A stretch of 64,000 nucleotides of DNA from Otatea glauca (GCA_036346275.1 CM070720.1:10517278-10581277), one strand, 5' to 3'. Shown: positions 1 to 10,851, numbered from the stretch's first letter. The notes: generated by a model from the letters alone, not told the origin. Numbers and translations are program-made.

Positions 1-212
1 GCTTGCCCGAGAATGGTAATATCTTCGTTCAGTGGGAACTCTAGCACATGAGACATGAAGTCATCGTGGACATAGTTCACCCGCACCCTCATGTAGCCCT
101 TCCCCAAAGGGTTACCATGCCCCACGTCAATCTCCTTGCAAGGAAATACAACTCTGTGTCTATCCTCAACGGGAAATCTATCTTTGAGCATGACGAGCTG
201 GCACTTGGCAGG
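1..212 (-). pseudogene. Exon of grass CACTA ORF (DUF8039-like domain), partial
   Basis: Read on the minus strand from about 212 down to 1 there is one frame without a stop. Its core reads GNPLGKGYMRVRVNYVHDDF, followed by a hydrophobic stretch ending near ITILGQ. This is the small beta-rich domain that in grass CACTA ORFs precedes the ULP1-type protease; I recall it as DUF8039. The homologous exon in CACTA-1 has the same core with V/Q and Y/I changes. The splice acceptor, CAG in CACTA-1, is AAG here, so normal splicing is probably lost. The exon runs off the left edge. Function in transposition is unknown to me. Confidence 0.55.
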
Positions 213-332
213 CGCTTACAAGAAGTGCACAACTTGATCAAAAACATTGTTTAGCTCACTCTCATACCTTTAATTCAGAAACATTATTACCTTCAGCTCG
301 GGACCAGACTGATTATTTTTGGAAGTGTAGCT

Positions 333-3132
333 TGTAACACCCTGGCACCCCACATGCCCTGGATGTCACACCCTCAACAGCACCCAACATCCGAAATGAA
401 AAAAAACATTGCGAAGCAACTAACATACTAGTAGGTTGCCGAATCAACTAAAAAAATTTCGGCAGCACCTCCCCTAAAACTCGGACATCCACTCAGCAGA
501 CAAAAGACAAATTTCAATATATAAAACATACACATTGCCCAACAGGATATCCTACTAAGCAATATCATGGATGAGTAAGCCTACAAAAAAAAACCACCAT
601 GAAGCAAAAGAGGAATTAAGAGTATAGCCACCCCATAACCAAAGATACGAGAATTTAAGCCATCATGCCATCAAGCCACTTACAAGCTAACCATCCAAAA
701 GAACAAGTTCTTTAATATAGTAGCATTTCTAAAAGTGGTATAGCAACTAATCTAACTACATGATGATCAATGTGAGCGAAGTGGTGCTAGCCCTTCTCCC
801 CAAAATGCCGCTCTGGAGGTACATAAAATAAAACAACACAAACAAGCATGAGTTCAAAACTCAGCAAAGTGTATCATATCCACACATAATTATCCAATTA
901 ATAATTTCAAGCAATAGCATAAACACATTTCTTATACCAATCAACAAGTCCATAAACAATAATATCACCCTCGGTTACCACCTTCACTTCAATACTCATT
1001 TAATATACATACCTCATTAAACTCTTTGGATGAGTCCACGACTCATACAAGCCTCATTAAATCTCTTCGGATGAGTCCACGACTCTATCCCAACTCTACA
1101 CATTACCATTTAACACAAGAATCATCATTAAAGATGCAATGCAACATGTATGCTCATGAATGCACCTTGCATAGCACATACCGGTATTGCCGAGTGCACA
1201 CCCGTCGTTGTGCACCCTCTCATTCCCTTCCATCCTGTGGAGGGGCCTACTCTTACTGTCTCGCTCCCATTCACCTCGGTGAATGGCACTACGAGGTAGG
1301 ACTTTCATGCTCACTACGGGTGAGCACAGAGGACCACATCAGCATGGGTCGCCTCTTCTCTTATGAATGCACAAATGCAATGAAATGAATGAATAAAAGG
1401 CAAATGCATTCTATTTCAACATTCACATCTCCATCAATAGGAACATAAATATAACCATCATCATCAAGTCAACCGATAGCATTAACATAACCTTTAAATT
1501 CATAATCATTTAGCATTTCTCTTTTACCCATATAATGCAATATGCATTCACCACAACCATTTCAAAATCTTTCAACATAAACATACTCATAATGCTTAGC
1601 AAGAAATCGATAGCCTAGCATCATACTAGTGATACACTTGCCTCAACAGCGGGGAGGGGGTGGCGTGAGGATGATGCCACTCCTAAGGATACACCACCAG
1701 AAAATAGCATTTGCAAATTCATTTTCATAAACTATATACTTCACACAACCTACCACACTTGTACACCCTAATTCAAAATAGCCCCCAATTTCCAACAATT
1801 AGGGATTTCTGGACAGCAAGCACGAAATTTAACATATCTCCCAAACGGCTAAGCTAAATTTTGAGTTCTTGTACTATAAACGATCACAAGAGGATAATCT
1901 AACTGTTATTCTACAGCCAACCATTCAAAATATGCCTCAAACAGTCCCATAATTGAAATGAACAGAGGCTACAAGTGTTAAACATTCAGTCTTTATAGCG
2001 TTTACTAAAACAAGTATATCTTTTGATTGGTTTAACCAAAATGAGTGTTATTGTGCTCTAATTGACCATACAAGGATAAACTACGATTTCCCCATATACA
2101 TTCATTCAGGAGATGTGCCAAAAATTCCCAGATTATAGATGAACAGAGACTACATATTTTAAACCTAACTCAGGACAGTCTATACTAAAATGGGTATAAC
2201 TTTTAATTGGCTAAGTTAAAAATTGATTCCTTGGGCTCTAAATGACCACAAGAGGATAAATACAATTACCCCTTAGCCATTTATTCAGGGACTGAGCTTA
2301 AAGTCCTGAAATTGCACTTTTATGTTTAGTTCAGATTCTGAATTTTTCAGCAGATTGCAGTTTTAGGGTAGCAACTTCAAAATAGCATAAATTTTGATTT
2401 CTGAAACCAAATAAATCAAACAAGGACATTTTCGTGATCTAAAGGAAAATTTCTAACTTTCTTCAGGCAAGCAAAGATTCTAATTCGACTTGAAAATAGC
2501 CCTAAACAGCAGTTCAAAATCTCAGCTACCAACATGAACTAAATCAGAGGAGCCCGCACTAAAAAGGTCATAACTTTTAATTGGCTGAATGGAATTTTGT
2601 GTTCTTAAACTCTACTGAAACCTAAGAACACGAGCTACAACTTTCTCTACAGCCAACTACTCCGGAAATGATTCTTTCTTGCCCAAAACACAGTCGTAAA
2701 ACTGGTCTGTGCACAGCTCGAAATCTGAACAATGTTCCCTCCAACCCTAGAGCCACTTTCCCTCCAAAATCCCCAATTCCAAGAACCCTAGAACCATCCC
2801 CACCAGCTAGGACCTCCATTAGCACAGCAAGAACCTAAAAAAAACTTGAATACACTCATCACCAAGAGGGAGGAAGAAGGAAGAGGAGCTCGGGGCTGTA
2901 GGGAGGAGCTCGGGGCTACTGGTGGCCAGGAGGGAGGAGGCGCCACCAGGGAGAAGAGGAAAATAAAAAGGAGAGGGAGGAAGGAAATGGGTAGGTGGGA
3001 GGAAAGAAAAGGAGGAAAAAAGAAAAATCAGGGGATTCGCACACGCCTGTATTATTTTTTCCATCTTTTCAGATCACAGGTGGGTCCACCAACAACCCAA
3101 ATCAAGAATTTTTCAATCTGAAATATTAAACA
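333..3132 (+). mobile_element. Solo LTR, family D copy 1
   Basis: The element begins TGTAACACCC and ends near ATATTAAACA. The whole 2.8 kb is the reverse complement of a second copy at 57897-61074, which fixes the ends. No internal gag-pol sequence or second LTR is attached, so this is a solo LTR left by LTR-LTR recombination. The flanks show AGCT on both sides with an imperfect fifth base, so the duplication is degraded. It splits an exon of CACTA-0. The TGTAACA start is common in Ty3/gypsy elements of grasses, but no coding domain is present to prove the superfamily. Confidence 0.75.
1825..2660 (+). repeat. Degenerate direct repeats inside LTR D1
   Basis: A block of about 90 bp recurs with starts near 1825, 2010, 2195 and 2570. 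Each copy holds a variant of ATAACTTTTAATTGGCTAAG, then 'TTGGGCTCTAAATGACCACA' or a relative, then GAGGATAA and a cytosine-rich tail before 'ATTCAGG' or similar. Spacing is about 185 bp for the first three and about twice that before the fourth, as if one unit had decayed. The same units appear inverted in copy D2. They lie in the LTR well away from the purine-rich end. Confidence 0.6.
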
Positions 3133-3640
3133 GCTACTAGGGCGAGGCACTGGCCCTTCTATGATAGGGGAGCCTATCTGACTGACTATTGGAGATCATC
3201 ACCATCATCTCAGCCTTCAGGCGCTCCTTACGTGACACCATGTGGGCCTCTGAAAGCATCTAGGCACCCAATATGTTTTGGTTTTGATAATTAATGACAA
3301 CTTTGTTATATGATCTAATACTTTTCTGAGAATATTGAAAGTAGGTCAATTCCAAGATTGATGACCATGGAAATATCAAGGAAGGTTCAAACCAATCGGC
3401 AATATGTCAAGATCGTGAAAAGGTAAAATTATAAAGCTCTTTTCTAGTCTTTTGACGATCTTGGAGTTTGGAAGAAAGATCGGTTTACTAGATTTAGGGC
3501 CATACTATTAAGAGGGATCTTGACGCTTATCTTGATGTCGTTTAGGGTTTAAAGGCTCAAAATGCATATTCAAATAGTTGCTTAATGATAAATAAGTTCC
3601 AACCATGAAAATCATTTGAAACAAATCAAATCTCTGGATA

Positions 3641-4213
3641 CCCGGTGCTACCGCCCATGGCAGCGCGGTGCTACCAGGTGCGCGGTAGCACCGGCTCAAT
3701 AGGGCGGTGTGAAAATTCCAGAGAAAGTTTTTTTTTTGTGTTTTGTAGCCCGGTGTTACCGCCAATGGCAGCCCGATGCTACCGGGATAGTGGTAGCATC
3801 GGATTCCAGCCCGGTGTGAAAATCACAGAGGGGTGTGTCTTGGGTGTTTTGGTAGCCCGGTGCTACCGCCCTTGGTGGGCCGGTGCTACCGGACCATCGG
3901 TAGCACCGGACATCAACCCGGTGTGAGAATTTCCGAGAAGCACCTTTCTGGGCATTTGGTAGCCCGGTGCTACCGCCCACAGTATTCCGGTGCTACCGGA
4001 CCTACGGTAGCACCGGTCCTAAGCCCGGTGCTATAATTCCAGAGAGGTCTCTTTTTGAAGAAAGAAAATGAAGTGGAGCCCGGTGCTACCGGCCCTAGTT
4101 GAGCGGTAGCACCGGACCCCCTGTAACGGTCTCTGGCAAATGCATTAAATGCACTGTTCTAGCCGTTGAAGTAGAGCCCGGTGCTACCGGTCCTACATGG
4201 GCGGTAGCACCGA
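3641..4213 (+). repeat. Array of CGGTGCTACCG palindromic units in LTR F
   Basis: Six units start near 3641, 3749, 3857, 3964, 4079 and 4176. The first four are about 108 bp apart and carry two direct copies of CGGTGCTACC plus one inverted copy CGGTAGCACCG. The last two carry one direct and one inverted copy separated by 10-15 bp. Each pair can fold into a GC-rich stem. The array stops about 55 bp before a TATA box, placing it in the U3 promoter region. Confidence 0.85.
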
Positions 4214-4267
4214 AAAAATAGATTTTTGCAGATTTCATGCTCCAACGGCTAGAAAGTTTGGTGGAGG

Positions 4268-4278
4268 CTATAAATACC
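4268..4278 (+). promoter_or_regulatory. Putative TATA box of LTR F
   Basis: CTATAAATACC lies in the middle of the LTR, downstream of the palindrome array and within AT-to-GC transition sequence. This is the expected place for the U3 core promoter. No transcription start evidence exists in sequence alone. Confidence 0.6.
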
Positions 4279-5323
4279 TCCCCACCTGCATTCTAAAGGC
4301 TCTCTTGGTCCTCATTGATGATATTGAGCTCTAGCAAGTGTTCTGCACTCTTGTGTGCATTCAATTTCCATTTGTGAGTGTGAAGCAAGATTGATTGTTG
4401 CATTTAGTGTTTGAGCCTTTTAGACACCGACATTCGACCTTAAGCTAGCGTCAAGGTTTATTACTCTTGGAGGTTGCCGCGGTGAGCTTCTCAACGAAGG
4501 TTGTGAGAAGCCCCGGCAAGTTATGAAGGCCGGAGTTTCGCCTACCCGGAGCAGGGGAGAACTACCTTAGTGATCGAGGAAGGCTCAAGCGAGTGGAGCC
4601 GGCTTGACGTGGTTCAAGTCACCTCAACATGGAGTAGGGGAGACCGGCAAGTCTCCGAGGCCACGGGTTAAATTCCTTGTCTCCTATTTATTTGTGTTTG
4701 GTATTCTTGATTGTTGAGAACCCATTTCATTAATACTATACTCTTCATAGTCTTTGTGCTCACAAGTATATTTGTTTCACTTGTATTGACATAGCATCTT
4801 AAGCAATTGCTAAAGACTTTAGTGTGTTCTTCATATTTGTATCTTAATTTCGTAGTGTCATTTGTAATTTCTAAATTGTGTTTAAAAAAAATTTAGAAAC
4901 CTCCTATTCACCCCCCCTCTAGTCGGTTATCCTTGATCCTACAGCCTCACGTGCCATCATCTCCTCCTTCAGCTTGACCTTTAGGTGCTCCACACATGCT
5001 TGCCATGATCTTGCTCTGGTACTAGCAGCGTCCCTCGTCTTGGAAGAAGGATCTCTTTGTATGCCCCGCACCTGTGGCAAGCACCCACCCCTTATGGCCG
5101 GGCTTCCTGATCACCGAAGATAGGATATCCTGCAACCCTTGGCTCTGAAAGGTCCCCTGCTGTTTTTGCTGGCTTACTTCCTCCTGCAAGAAGTGAATAT
5201 AAATTAGTGCTAAAATACAACGGAAAGGGTTAACTGCAATGTAGTAAATTAGATGTCTTACAATGGCAGAGACGATCTAGGCGGTAGCAGGGTTTTGAAC
5301 TACAAGCTGACCATGGGGGTTTT

Positions 5324-5440
5324 TGTCAGGACCCGAATATGCAGATCTAGACCCTTTATGTATATCGCACTAGTCTAGAATTACGCTAGTGCACACGGGC
5401 TCAACATAGATGAATATCATAATCATACATGACGGAAACA
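5324..5440 (-). mobile_element. Truncated 3' end of LTR family A
   Basis: Starting TGTCAGGACCCGAA, this is the reverse complement of the last ~115 bp of LTR A. It shares the ACTAGTC/GCTAGTGCACAC block with the start of LTR A2 at 13367 and, inverted, with the ends at 37200-37290 and 45950-46025. The rest of the 3.1-kb LTR is absent; sequence changes near 5440 to an LTR E-like start. It marks the right limit of recognisable CACTA-0 sequence. Confidence 0.7.
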
Positions 5441-5443
5441 TAG

Positions 5444-5535
5444 TGTGAGACTATGTGGAGGTCAACCCATAGATGTGTGATGAGTATTTGACATTTGTTA
5501 GGCTTGTATCGATTTATGTGAGTTTGTTTTAGGAT
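5444..5535 (+). mobile_element. Truncated 5' end of LTR family E
   Basis: The motif GACTATGTGGAGGTCAACCC and the following ~70 bp (GTGTGATGAGTATTTGA and on) match the start of LTR E, seen inverted at 63640-63719 and again at 63962. Only about 90 bp remain before the sequence becomes G1 integrase on the opposite strand. Confidence 0.6.
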
Positions 5536-6367
5536 CTGGCAGCTCAAGCTTGAATGCATTATCATTAATCTTTTCAATAATCTTGAAAAGACCATTAGCT
5601 CTAAGGCATCAACTTAGACTTTCTGAAATAAGGAAATCTATCTTTTTTAAATGCAACCAAAGAAGATTAGCATGTTCAAAAGTTATTTCTTTTTTACTTT
5701 TACTACGAGCAACTCTATATTTCTCATTCATGCGCTCTATGTTTTCTTTTGTTGTCTCATGCAACTTAAGAACAAATTTAGCACGTTTCTTAGTATCTAG
5801 ATTTAACTTCTCCGAAGATGGTAGAGGTAAGAAATCAATTGGAGCACGATGGTTAAAGCCATATTCTATCTGAAAAGGGCTCATCTTTGTGGTTGAATAC
5901 AGCGAGCGATTGTAGGTAAACTCCACATGAAGTAGACATTCTTGCCACAATTTCAAGTTTTTCTTTAAAATTGCCCTCAACATGGTTGACAATATGTGGT
6001 TGATGACTTCAGTTTATCCATCAATTTGGGAATGACATGTGGTAGAGAATAGCAACTTCATCCCCAACTTGTTCCATAAGGTCCTCCAAAAGTGGCTCAA
6101 GAACTTTGCATCTCGATCTGAAACAATTGTGGTTGGCACACCATATAGTCGAACAATCTCTCTAAAAAATAAATCAATAACATATGTAGCACCATTGCTC
6201 TTATGACAAGGAATAAAATGTGGTATCTTAGAAAATCTATCCACTACTACAAAAATACTATCTCTCTCCTTCTTTGTCCTAGGCAATCCTAAAATTATAT
6301 GCATAGAAATATCATCCAAAGGCACACTAGGAATAGGAAGAGGCATATATAAACCATGTAGATTCAA
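5536..6367 (-). pseudogene. G1 integrase, broken
   Basis: Two minus-strand blocks (6367-6014 and 5992-5609) carry the catalytic core. The motif VSDRDAKFLSHFW holds the second acidic residue, and a decayed H-S-Q-I-D-G replaces the usual HPQTDGQTE block. The first catalytic Asp region reads SMHIILGLP where related proteins have MDF, so the first Asp appears replaced by His. Downstream the block KLWQECLLHVEFTYNRS matches the conserved tail of gypsy integrases, and the frame continues as FKLELP to about 5540. A frameshift or stop near 6010 and the missing C-terminus make it inactive. Confidence 0.75.
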
Positions 6368-6719
6368 TCGAGACTTAGCTTTTCAGATTGTAGTACAATG
6401 AGTAACATAGTGCTTGACATCGTGCCTCATCTTTCACCAATAAAAATATTCAGCAAGGATGTCCTCCATCTTCTTGATGCCAAAATGTCCCATGAGTCCT
6501 CCATGCGCCTCCTATAGCAACAAAAGACGAACCGAGCTAGCTTGAATGGATAGATTGTTAGCTCTAATAAGGAACCCTTCATTTAAAATAAATTTGTTCC
6601 ATCATTTACCATCTTTACAATTGGACATGGTATTTTTTAATTCATCATCAGAAGCATATAAATATTTTATTATCTATAAGCCCAAAATTCTAACATCAAG
6701 TTAAGACAACAAAGTATAC

Positions 6720-8085
6720 CGTCAAGACAAAGCATCATCAATCACATTCTCCTTCCCTATCTTGTGTTTTATGACATACAGAAAAGATTCGATGAATTCA
6801 ACCCAACGAGCTTGTCTACAGCTCAGTTTAGTTTGACTTCTAATATGTTTCAATGATTCATGATCAGAATGAATAACAAATTTTTTGGGCCATAAATAAT
6901 ATTGCCAAGTTTCAAGCACACGCACAAGAGCATATAATTCCTTGTCATAAGTTGAATAATTCATACATGGCCCGTTCAATTTCTCACTAAATTAAGCAAA
7001 CGGTTTACCTTCTTGAAGTAATACACCACTAATTTCAATTTCACTAGCATCACACTCAAGTTCAAAAGTATTACCAAAATCTGGAAGTTGGAGTAATGGT
7101 GCATTTGTGAGATTTTCTTTGAGAAGGTTGGTAGCTTCTTGCGTTTGTCCCCATTTGAAGGTAACGCCTTTTTTGATCAGTTCATTAAGTGGTGTGGTGA
7201 TGGTGCTGAAATCCTTCACAAAACGACGATAGAATCCACCAAGTCCATGAAAGCTCTGTACTTGTGTGACTGTTTGTTGTGTCGACCAACTCTTTATATC
7301 TCCAATCTTGGCTTCATTTACCTCAATTCCCTATGGAGTAACAACATAGCCAAGAAAACAAACCGATCGGTGCAAAAGGTGCACATTTTGAGGTTACCAA
7401 ACAAACACGCATCTCTCCAAGCAATAAAAGCAGCATGTAAGTCTTCAAGATGTTCATCAAGTAACTTGCTATAAATTTATATATCATCAAAGTAAAACAC
7501 CACAAATTCACCAATGAAAGCACGTAAACCTTCATTCATTAATCTCATAAAAATGCTAGGTGCATTAGTTAAACCAAAAAGCACCACTAATAACTCACAT
7601 AACCTGAACTTAGTTTTAAATGCAGTTTTTCATTCATCTCCAAGTGTCATTCTAATTTGGTGGTAACCACTACGCAAGTCTACTTTAGAGAAAATAGTGG
7701 AGCCACTCAATTCATCAAGCATATCATCTAACCTAGATATAGGATGGCGATATCTAACAATGATATGGTTAATGGCTCTACAATCAACACACATTCAACA
7801 TGATCCATCTTTCTTAGGAACTAAAATCACAGGAATAGCACAATGACTAAGGCTTTCACATACATACCATTTGTCAAGCAAGTCTTGCACTTGACACTGA
7901 ATTTCCTTGGTCTCCTTCGGATTAGTCCTATATGGCACACGGTTTGGCAAAGAAGCTCCCAAGATCAAGTCAATTTGATGCTCAATTCTTCTAACAGGTG
8001 GCAGCCCCGTGGGTATTTTAGATGGAAACACATTAGCAAAGTCCTGCAAAAGGTTAATAACAGCAAGAGGCAAAGATGTAGGCAA
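6720..8085 (-). pseudogene. G1 reverse transcriptase and RNase H, broken
   Basis: The 8085-7795 block begins RT with VRRIEHQIDLILGASLPNR and ends IPVILVPKKDG. The palm follows in shifted frames, with VDLRSGYHQ and the active site FYFDD at about 7482-7496 still present. The connection and RNase H parts follow (7219-6992 and 6979-6722), with ELECDAS, STYDKELYAL and VIHSDHESLKHI, the latter carrying the RNase H acidic residue of the DH motif. At least four breaks separate the blocks. It would copy the element RNA into cDNA in cytoplasmic particles if intact. Confidence 0.8.
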
Positions 8086-8328
8086 ATCCTAAATTGAAAA
8101 CAAAGCATCTTTGCAAAGTAAAGCATAGCAAACAGAATTATCCACTTTTAAGTCATTAAAATCAGATTAAGTAGCAAGCAAAACCGATCCTTTTAATTTA
8201 ATTTCACTTTTGCTAGCACTAGATTCTTTCTTCTTATATTTCACAAGTTCTTTATTTACAATCTGATTTTCACTATTCATACTCTCCTTTTCCCTATTAG
8301 CTCTCTCTAATTCATCCTTTAAAATTGT

Positions 8329-8793
8329 TTAAGGAGATATTGGAAGCAAAACAATTTTCTTTCCTTTAGATATGAGAGTATATTGATTAGTTCTACCATA
8401 ATTAATAGTATCTCTATCATATTGCCAAGGTCTACCCAATAACAAAGAACATGCTTGCATACGTACTACATCGCAATTAGCATAATCATGATATGAACCA
8501 ATAGAAAAGTATACTCTCACAATGCGTGTTACCTTCAGCTTACCACAAGAATTAAAACATTGAATGTAGTAAGGATGAGGGTGCTGATTGATGGTCAAGA
8601 TGAGCTTCTCGACCATGTCCATGCTTGCAAGATTGTTGCAAATCCCACCATCAATGATGACTCTGCATGAATGCTCGTTGATGATGAACTTTGTTTGGAA
8701 CAAGTTGTGGCACTGGTTTTGTTCAGCACGCTCCATTTGAGCACTTAGCACACGCTTCACAATGATGTAAGTACTTGTCAGAAGCTTCAACAC
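8329..8793 (-). pseudogene. G1 aspartic protease region
   Basis: This 154-codon open stretch contains RVIIDGGICNNLAS, the active-site turn of the variant retropepsins of this gypsy group, which normally read DGGS; here Ser is Ile. Downstream LLLGRPWQYDRDTINYGRTN is the conserved C-terminal part of the domain. It lies between the gag zinc knuckle and RT, as expected. The loss of the active-site Ser and the lack of an open link to RT argue against function. Confidence 0.75.
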
Positions 8794-8949
8794 TAAAACG
8801 TTTTCCTCCGAATGACCAAATTTATGTTCCTCACCTACAGGGCAGGGTCAGTGGCAAGGGTAGCATATTCCTCATCAATCTCACTAGCTGAAGTGTACTC
8901 ACCATTATCTTTGACAAGGAGCCATTATCTTTGACAAGGAGGGCTCGCT

Positions 8950-9789
8950 CACTTGGGTAATCACACATCATGTGCCCAAAACACTTGCAATGATGGCACT
9001 GTACATCTCTTGATCGCTTGGTAGAAGCAACTAAAGTGGAACATTTTGCAGAAGCTTGAACCGTGGACTTGCTTGCTTTAGGAGTGTGGGATGTAGTGGT
9101 GGACGACGTAGGGTGCCCACTTGTGGATGTGGAGGTGGCTAGCTAGGTGCAGGGTGTGGTGCCCAGCTCTATGACTGGTTCGACCTACCTACAAAAGAAT
9201 CTCCAAAATTGCTCTAGGAACAGGACTGTCTTCCTTCTACTTCACATTTAGCTTTACAAGCAAGATGAAACAAATTGGTGATAGAGTTGTATTCTTTATA
9301 ATCAAGAATGTCCTGAATTTCAAAGTTAAGCCCTCCTAGAAATCTAGCTATTTTAGCATCTTTGGTTTCTTCTAACCCACAACGCAACAAACCAATTTGT
9401 AATTCTTCGTAGTATTCTTCTACTATTTTACTACCATGTCTTAAGTGTTGCAAATGTTAAGTAAATCAAGAAAATAATAGGAAGGTACTGATCTATATCT
9501 CATAGCTTTCTTTAATGCATTATATGTTCTAGGCATGTTCTGAATATTACGACGAAACTCACTCTGCCAAATAGATTCAAAATCAGAGAACTCACCAGTA
9601 GCAGCCCTAACTTTATTATCTTCAGGAAAAACATAGCAAACAAATTTTTGTTCAACGGTTTACTCCTATGTAAGATATGCATCAGGATTATACTTTCTAG
9701 CAAAAGGAGGCATAGTGAATTTAATTTTACCAAGTGAGTCACCACGGTCACGTACCTCTCATGGTGGTAGATCTCTTCTAATACCTTGG
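8950..9789 (-). pseudogene. G1 gag, capsid part and zinc knuckle
   Basis: The minus strand carries the gag capsid domain: a decayed block with KFTMPPFARKYNPDAYL near 9720-9680, EFSDFESIWQSEFRRN near 9590-9540, then HGSKIVEEYYEELQ, RFLGGLNFEIQDIL and FHLACKAKCEVEG (9453-9214). A CCHC knuckle of form CHHCKCFGHMMC sits at about 8963-8998. Small frameshifts lie near 9670 and 9460. At its 5' side the frame stops at the left end of CACTA-1 and resumes on the other side at 23853. Gag would form the retroviral-like particle shell. Confidence 0.75.
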
Positions 9790-9894
9790 TGACACTACTA
9801 CAGAATTATACAACATTATCACTTCATCTAGATTGGTTCCTAACATTTTAGGAAAAACCAATTATGATAGATGATTTCAAAAAGGGTGTTAATA

Positions 9895-10112
9895 ATAATC
9901 ACAATCGGTTCTCAGGTTATAACCAACTGTGATGTAGTATTGGACACATCACAATCAGTTCTAACATGAGAACATACAGATCACAATCGGTTCTTAGGTG
10001 AAAACTGATTGTGATATGCACATGCATATCACAATCGGTTCTAACATGAGAACTGACTATGATGTGCATCGTACATCACAATCGATTCTTTTCTCAGAAC
10101 TGATTGTGATGT
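9895..10112 (+). repeat. CACTA-1 left subterminal repeats
   Basis: Five or six copies of ATCACAATCGGTTCT and its inverted partner AGAACTGATTGTGATGT alternate, so that each pair forms an imperfect palindrome. In En/Spm elements such subterminal arrays bind the TNPA-type protein. The same motif lines the right end (23540-23835), the CACTA-0 end (26995-27260) and the mini-CACTA. Confidence 0.8.
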
Positions 10113-10643
10113 GCCTCGTTAGGTTATTTATACCCTCGGGCTGAACTCTCCTCTGTTGTTGTTTTAGGGGCAAAAAACCGCCGCCACCCCAAAAAACACC
10201 ACATACTCTGGTTGGAAGCAATACTTGGGTGAAAAATTATGAAATCCTTGAGGTTGGGTGTTAAAAGGGTAAAGTAGAAGCCCTAGATTGAGGATATTTC
10301 CCCTTAATATTTCTCATTTGTGATTTTCTTCAAAAGGTGAGCATTCCATCAAACTCTTTTAATTTTGCACTAGGTAATTTGATATGTCGCAAAGAGAGTT
10401 TAGGTTGCACTAGAATTGTGTGTATCCTATCAGATTTTACACCCTTTATTTGACAAACACATGTCCATTTATCTTTGTAATACTCTCATATTAATCTGGA
10501 ATTATTGTTGTTGTAATATGATGATTGTTAGAGTTTAGGTTGCGTAACCTACATCTCCCGTTCAAGGGTGCTTGTTTATAAATATGCTGAAATAGTATAT
10601 TTATAAGCAAGCACTCTCAAATTGTCCACCTTTTTTTGGACAG

Positions 10644-10851
10644 TTTGAGGATATGTAGCTCGGGCAAGTTCCTAAGCTGTTGTACAACTCCAGAGAAAGT
10701 TTTAGCAGCATCTCCTTGGTGTTCTCATGATACACACCCCTCTTGACTTGTTGTCGAGACGTGTATTTGGAGAACAATGGGGAGATGCTGACGAAATTAT
10801 CTCGGGAGTTGTACAATAGCTTAGGAATTGCCCGAACCATATATCCTCAAA
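10644..10851 (+). other. Long imperfect inverted repeat (hairpin-forming) in CACTA-1
   Basis: Arm one starts TTTGAGGATAT and runs to about 10735; arm two ends ATATCCTCAAA. The arms pair through CGGGCAAGTTCCTAAGC, TTGTACAACTC, GCAGCATCTCC and TTCTC with scattered mismatches, leaving a loop of roughly 25-35 nt with CTTGACTTGTTG. The RNA would fold into a stem of about 80 bp, as in young plant miRNA genes or siRNA hairpins. The open frames here are a by-product of the symmetry. Confidence 0.7.

Larger units (their letters stand above)
3251..4943 (+). mobile_element. Solo LTR, family F, with perfect target duplication GCCTC
   Basis: The LTR starts TGAAAGCATCTAGGC and ends CCTTGATCCTACA (TG...CA). 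It is flanked by GCCTC at 3246-3250 and at 4944-4948. The two sides join into one CACTA-0 reading frame, so both ends are exact. The length is 1,693 bp with no internal domain, hence a solo LTR. A cytosine run followed by CTAGTCGG near the 3' end is typical of a widespread grass LTR group. It is related to LTR E (1,695 bp), which shares that end style and one degenerate unit of the palindrome array. Confidence 0.9.
3133..5183 (-). pseudogene. CACTA-0 exon with coiled coil, split by solo LTR F
   Basis: Reading the minus strand from the acceptor at about 5184, the exon runs to 4949, is cut by LTR F (3251-4943), and resumes at 3245 toward 3133. Removing the LTR and one duplication copy restores one frame: a basic/glutamine-rich start, then a region containing LKVKLKEEMMAREAHMVSRK, rich in K, E, M and A with heptad-like spacing. 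One frameshift lies near 5060 between the motif GHTKR and the next segment. The layout resembles the C-terminal domain of plant En/Spm (Ptta/Transposase_24-like) proteins. It is an inactive remnant. Confidence 0.5.
1..5323 (-). mobile_element. CACTA-0, 3' portion of an old CACTA (En/Spm) transposon
   Basis: This stretch is the older DNA into which solo LTRs D1 and F inserted. Its non-LTR parts (1-332, 3133-3250, 4944-5323) read on the minus strand as exons of a CACTA-type ORF. The first exon matches the equivalent exon of CACTA-1 at 12385-12647, and both are preceded by near-identical intron sequence, so the family assignment is internally supported. The 3' terminus lies left of the window. 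A minus-strand CACTA 5' end with transposase N-terminal sequence lies at 26069-27348. It is in the right orientation to be the other end of the same element, with G1 inserted between, but the transposase core that should join the two parts is not seen, so that link is inference. Confidence 0.6.

Noticed and set aside
1026..1388. 120-codon ORF in LTR D1
   Set aside because: The inverted equivalent in D2 (60082-60333) is read in a different, broken frame and neither shows a domain.
3641..4213. CRISPR-like array of palindromic repeats
   Set aside because: Units are internal to a plant LTR with exact target duplication, spacers are similar to each other, and there are no cas genes.
10601..10840. 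79-codon minus ORF
   Set aside because: It spans the inverted repeat and is a by-product of the hairpin arms.
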